A DNA stretch of 36,949 nucleotides, from the NCBI GenBank assembly GCA_963575745.1, contig CAUYUJ010007418.1, forward strand, positions 10,001 to 46,949, given 5' to 3'. The first letter of the stretch is position 1. Each line of letters begins with the position of its first letter. This stretch comes from Prorocentrum cordatum. Taxonomy: Eukaryota; Sar; Dinophyceae; Prorocentrales; Prorocentraceae. Below are positions 36,281 to 36,949 of this stretch, piece after piece. The position numbers and the translations under genes were made by a program. Below the pieces are notes generated by a model, which made no database searches, was not told where the DNA came from, and worked only from the letters and a program-made list of their open reading frames with translations.

Positions 36281-36686
36281 GTCGGGCGGGACCAGGACAG
36301 GGATGAAAAGTTCCAGGGCGCTCCGGCATTCGCTCAGAAGCGCTCCGGCACGCTCAGAGCGTGCCGCAACGCTCTGAGTAGGCCGCGGCGCCCGATACAT
36401 CCTGCAGAACCGACGGATCTCAGAGATCCCCGAATTACGGTCAGGATCTTTGACTTAGCGAGTCGCTCCGCCAGGTCTGGCCCACCACGCCTCGGCGCGA
36501 CAGGCTATCCACGTCCCAGGCGTTAGCGTCCCGAGCTTTTCCCAGCCCCCCGCGCCGCGGAGAGGGGCGACACGCCATCCGCTTGCAGGGCATAGCGTGT
36601 CGCCGGGGCCGCCGCCGCGACGCGCTGAGCATTGCCTGACAATATCCCCGTCCGAGTTTGTCCATGTCCTGGCTTCGTCCCAGCAG
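36281..36686 (+). other. Intron built from repeats F and I
   Basis: Within this 406-nt intron, repeat F copy 2 occupies 36310-36440 and repeat I copy 2 occupies 36446-36640. Markers of the latter are CCAGGTCTGGCCCACCACGC, ATCCGCTTGCAGGGCATAGC and GACGCGCTGAGC. About 80% of the intron is therefore interspersed-repeat sequence. It ends CGTCCCAGCAG|G. Confidence 0.65.
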
Positions 36687-36788
36687 GGCCGCATCGAGCG
36701 GATCCTCGCGGAGAGCGGGGCGCCGAGCCCAGCGGCGCGGCAGGGGGCGGCGCGGCGCCGCGAGCTGCTTGCCGCCACGGCCTCCTGA
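36687..36788 (+). CDS. Gene Y, terminal exon
   Basis: Reads GRIERILAESGAPSPAARQG, AARRRELLAATAS and TGA at 36786-36788. G/C-ending codons throughout and exact phase agreement with 36200-36280 (VERQ|GRIER). A charged helical tail. No domain recognised. Confidence 0.6.
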   Translation, partial: GRIERILAESGAPSPAARQGAARRRELLAATAS

Positions 36789-36858
36789 GTTGTCCTCCTC
36801 CTCCTCCTTCTCCTCCTCCTCCTCCTGCTCCTCCTCCTTCTACTACGATTACTACTAT

Positions 36859-36930
<72 letters not shown>

Positions 36931-36949
36931 TACTACTACTACTCCTACT
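36789..36949. repeat. TCC array passing into TAC array
   Basis: (CTC)n from 36795 to about 36838, then (TAC)n to the window end. Starts within 10 nt of the stop codon, comparable to the GTC array after gene X. Confidence 0.95.

Overview
The window reads as nuclear DNA of a dinoflagellate, probably a free-living species with a large GC-rich genome. I see three lines of evidence. (1) A 22-nt match (21/22) to the dinoflagellate spliced leader lies at 22963-22984, directly upstream of a degenerate intronless gene copy. (2) The short stretches that look coding have almost only G/C-ending codons, and their apparent splice junctions are mostly AG|G acceptors with GT or GC donors. (3) Most of the sequence is microsatellite, minisatellite and short inverted-repeat elements. 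The genus cannot be fixed from this sequence; Prorocentrum-like is only a guess. I see no rRNA, tRNA, CRISPR array, plasmid or virus, and no bacterial-type operon. Most long open frames are open only because they run through 3n-, 4n- or 5n-periodic simple repeats.

Layout. 1-8.8 kb: microsatellites, a 42-bp minisatellite (1.35-1.95 kb), a TTGGGGCC-rich repeat and TG arrays, with almost no credible coding. 8.8-13.65 kb: a composite block of three copies of a ~290-bp repeat (family P), two GAAGCAC satellites and a 1.2-kb TG/CG array. 13.66-15.6 kb: three exons that join in frame (gene Z). Its first intron is a single inverted-repeat element bounded by AGGT on both sides. 15.7-20 kb: foldbacks, direct repeats, family C elements and a few isolated exon candidates. 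20.3-20.9 kb: two exons of a JmjC/cupin-type 2-oxoglutarate oxygenase. 22.96-24.27 kb: a spliced-leader-tagged processed pseudogene with an EF-hand-like C-terminus, set inside CAT arrays. 24.95-25.9 kb: an AT-rich island made of ~26-bp repeats in two opposed arms. 26-27 kb: tetramer/pentamer arrays. 27.9-29.36 kb: the 3' part of gene X. 30.1-36.8 kb: a string of exon candidates ending in a clear terminal exon (gene Y), separated by interspersed elements. The end of the window is a TCC then TAC array.

At least twelve interspersed families recur here (A-M, P). Many are inverted repeats of 100-260 bp, and several make up introns or sit beside splice sites. The main theme is intron birth and growth from repeats. 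One element behaves as an exact introner, one intron is built from two other repeat families, and several elements are flanked by unusually long direct repeats. Exon calls were made by eye from G/C-ending codons, splice-site context and phase agreement. None has transcript support here, and the intron-rich genes are certainly incomplete.
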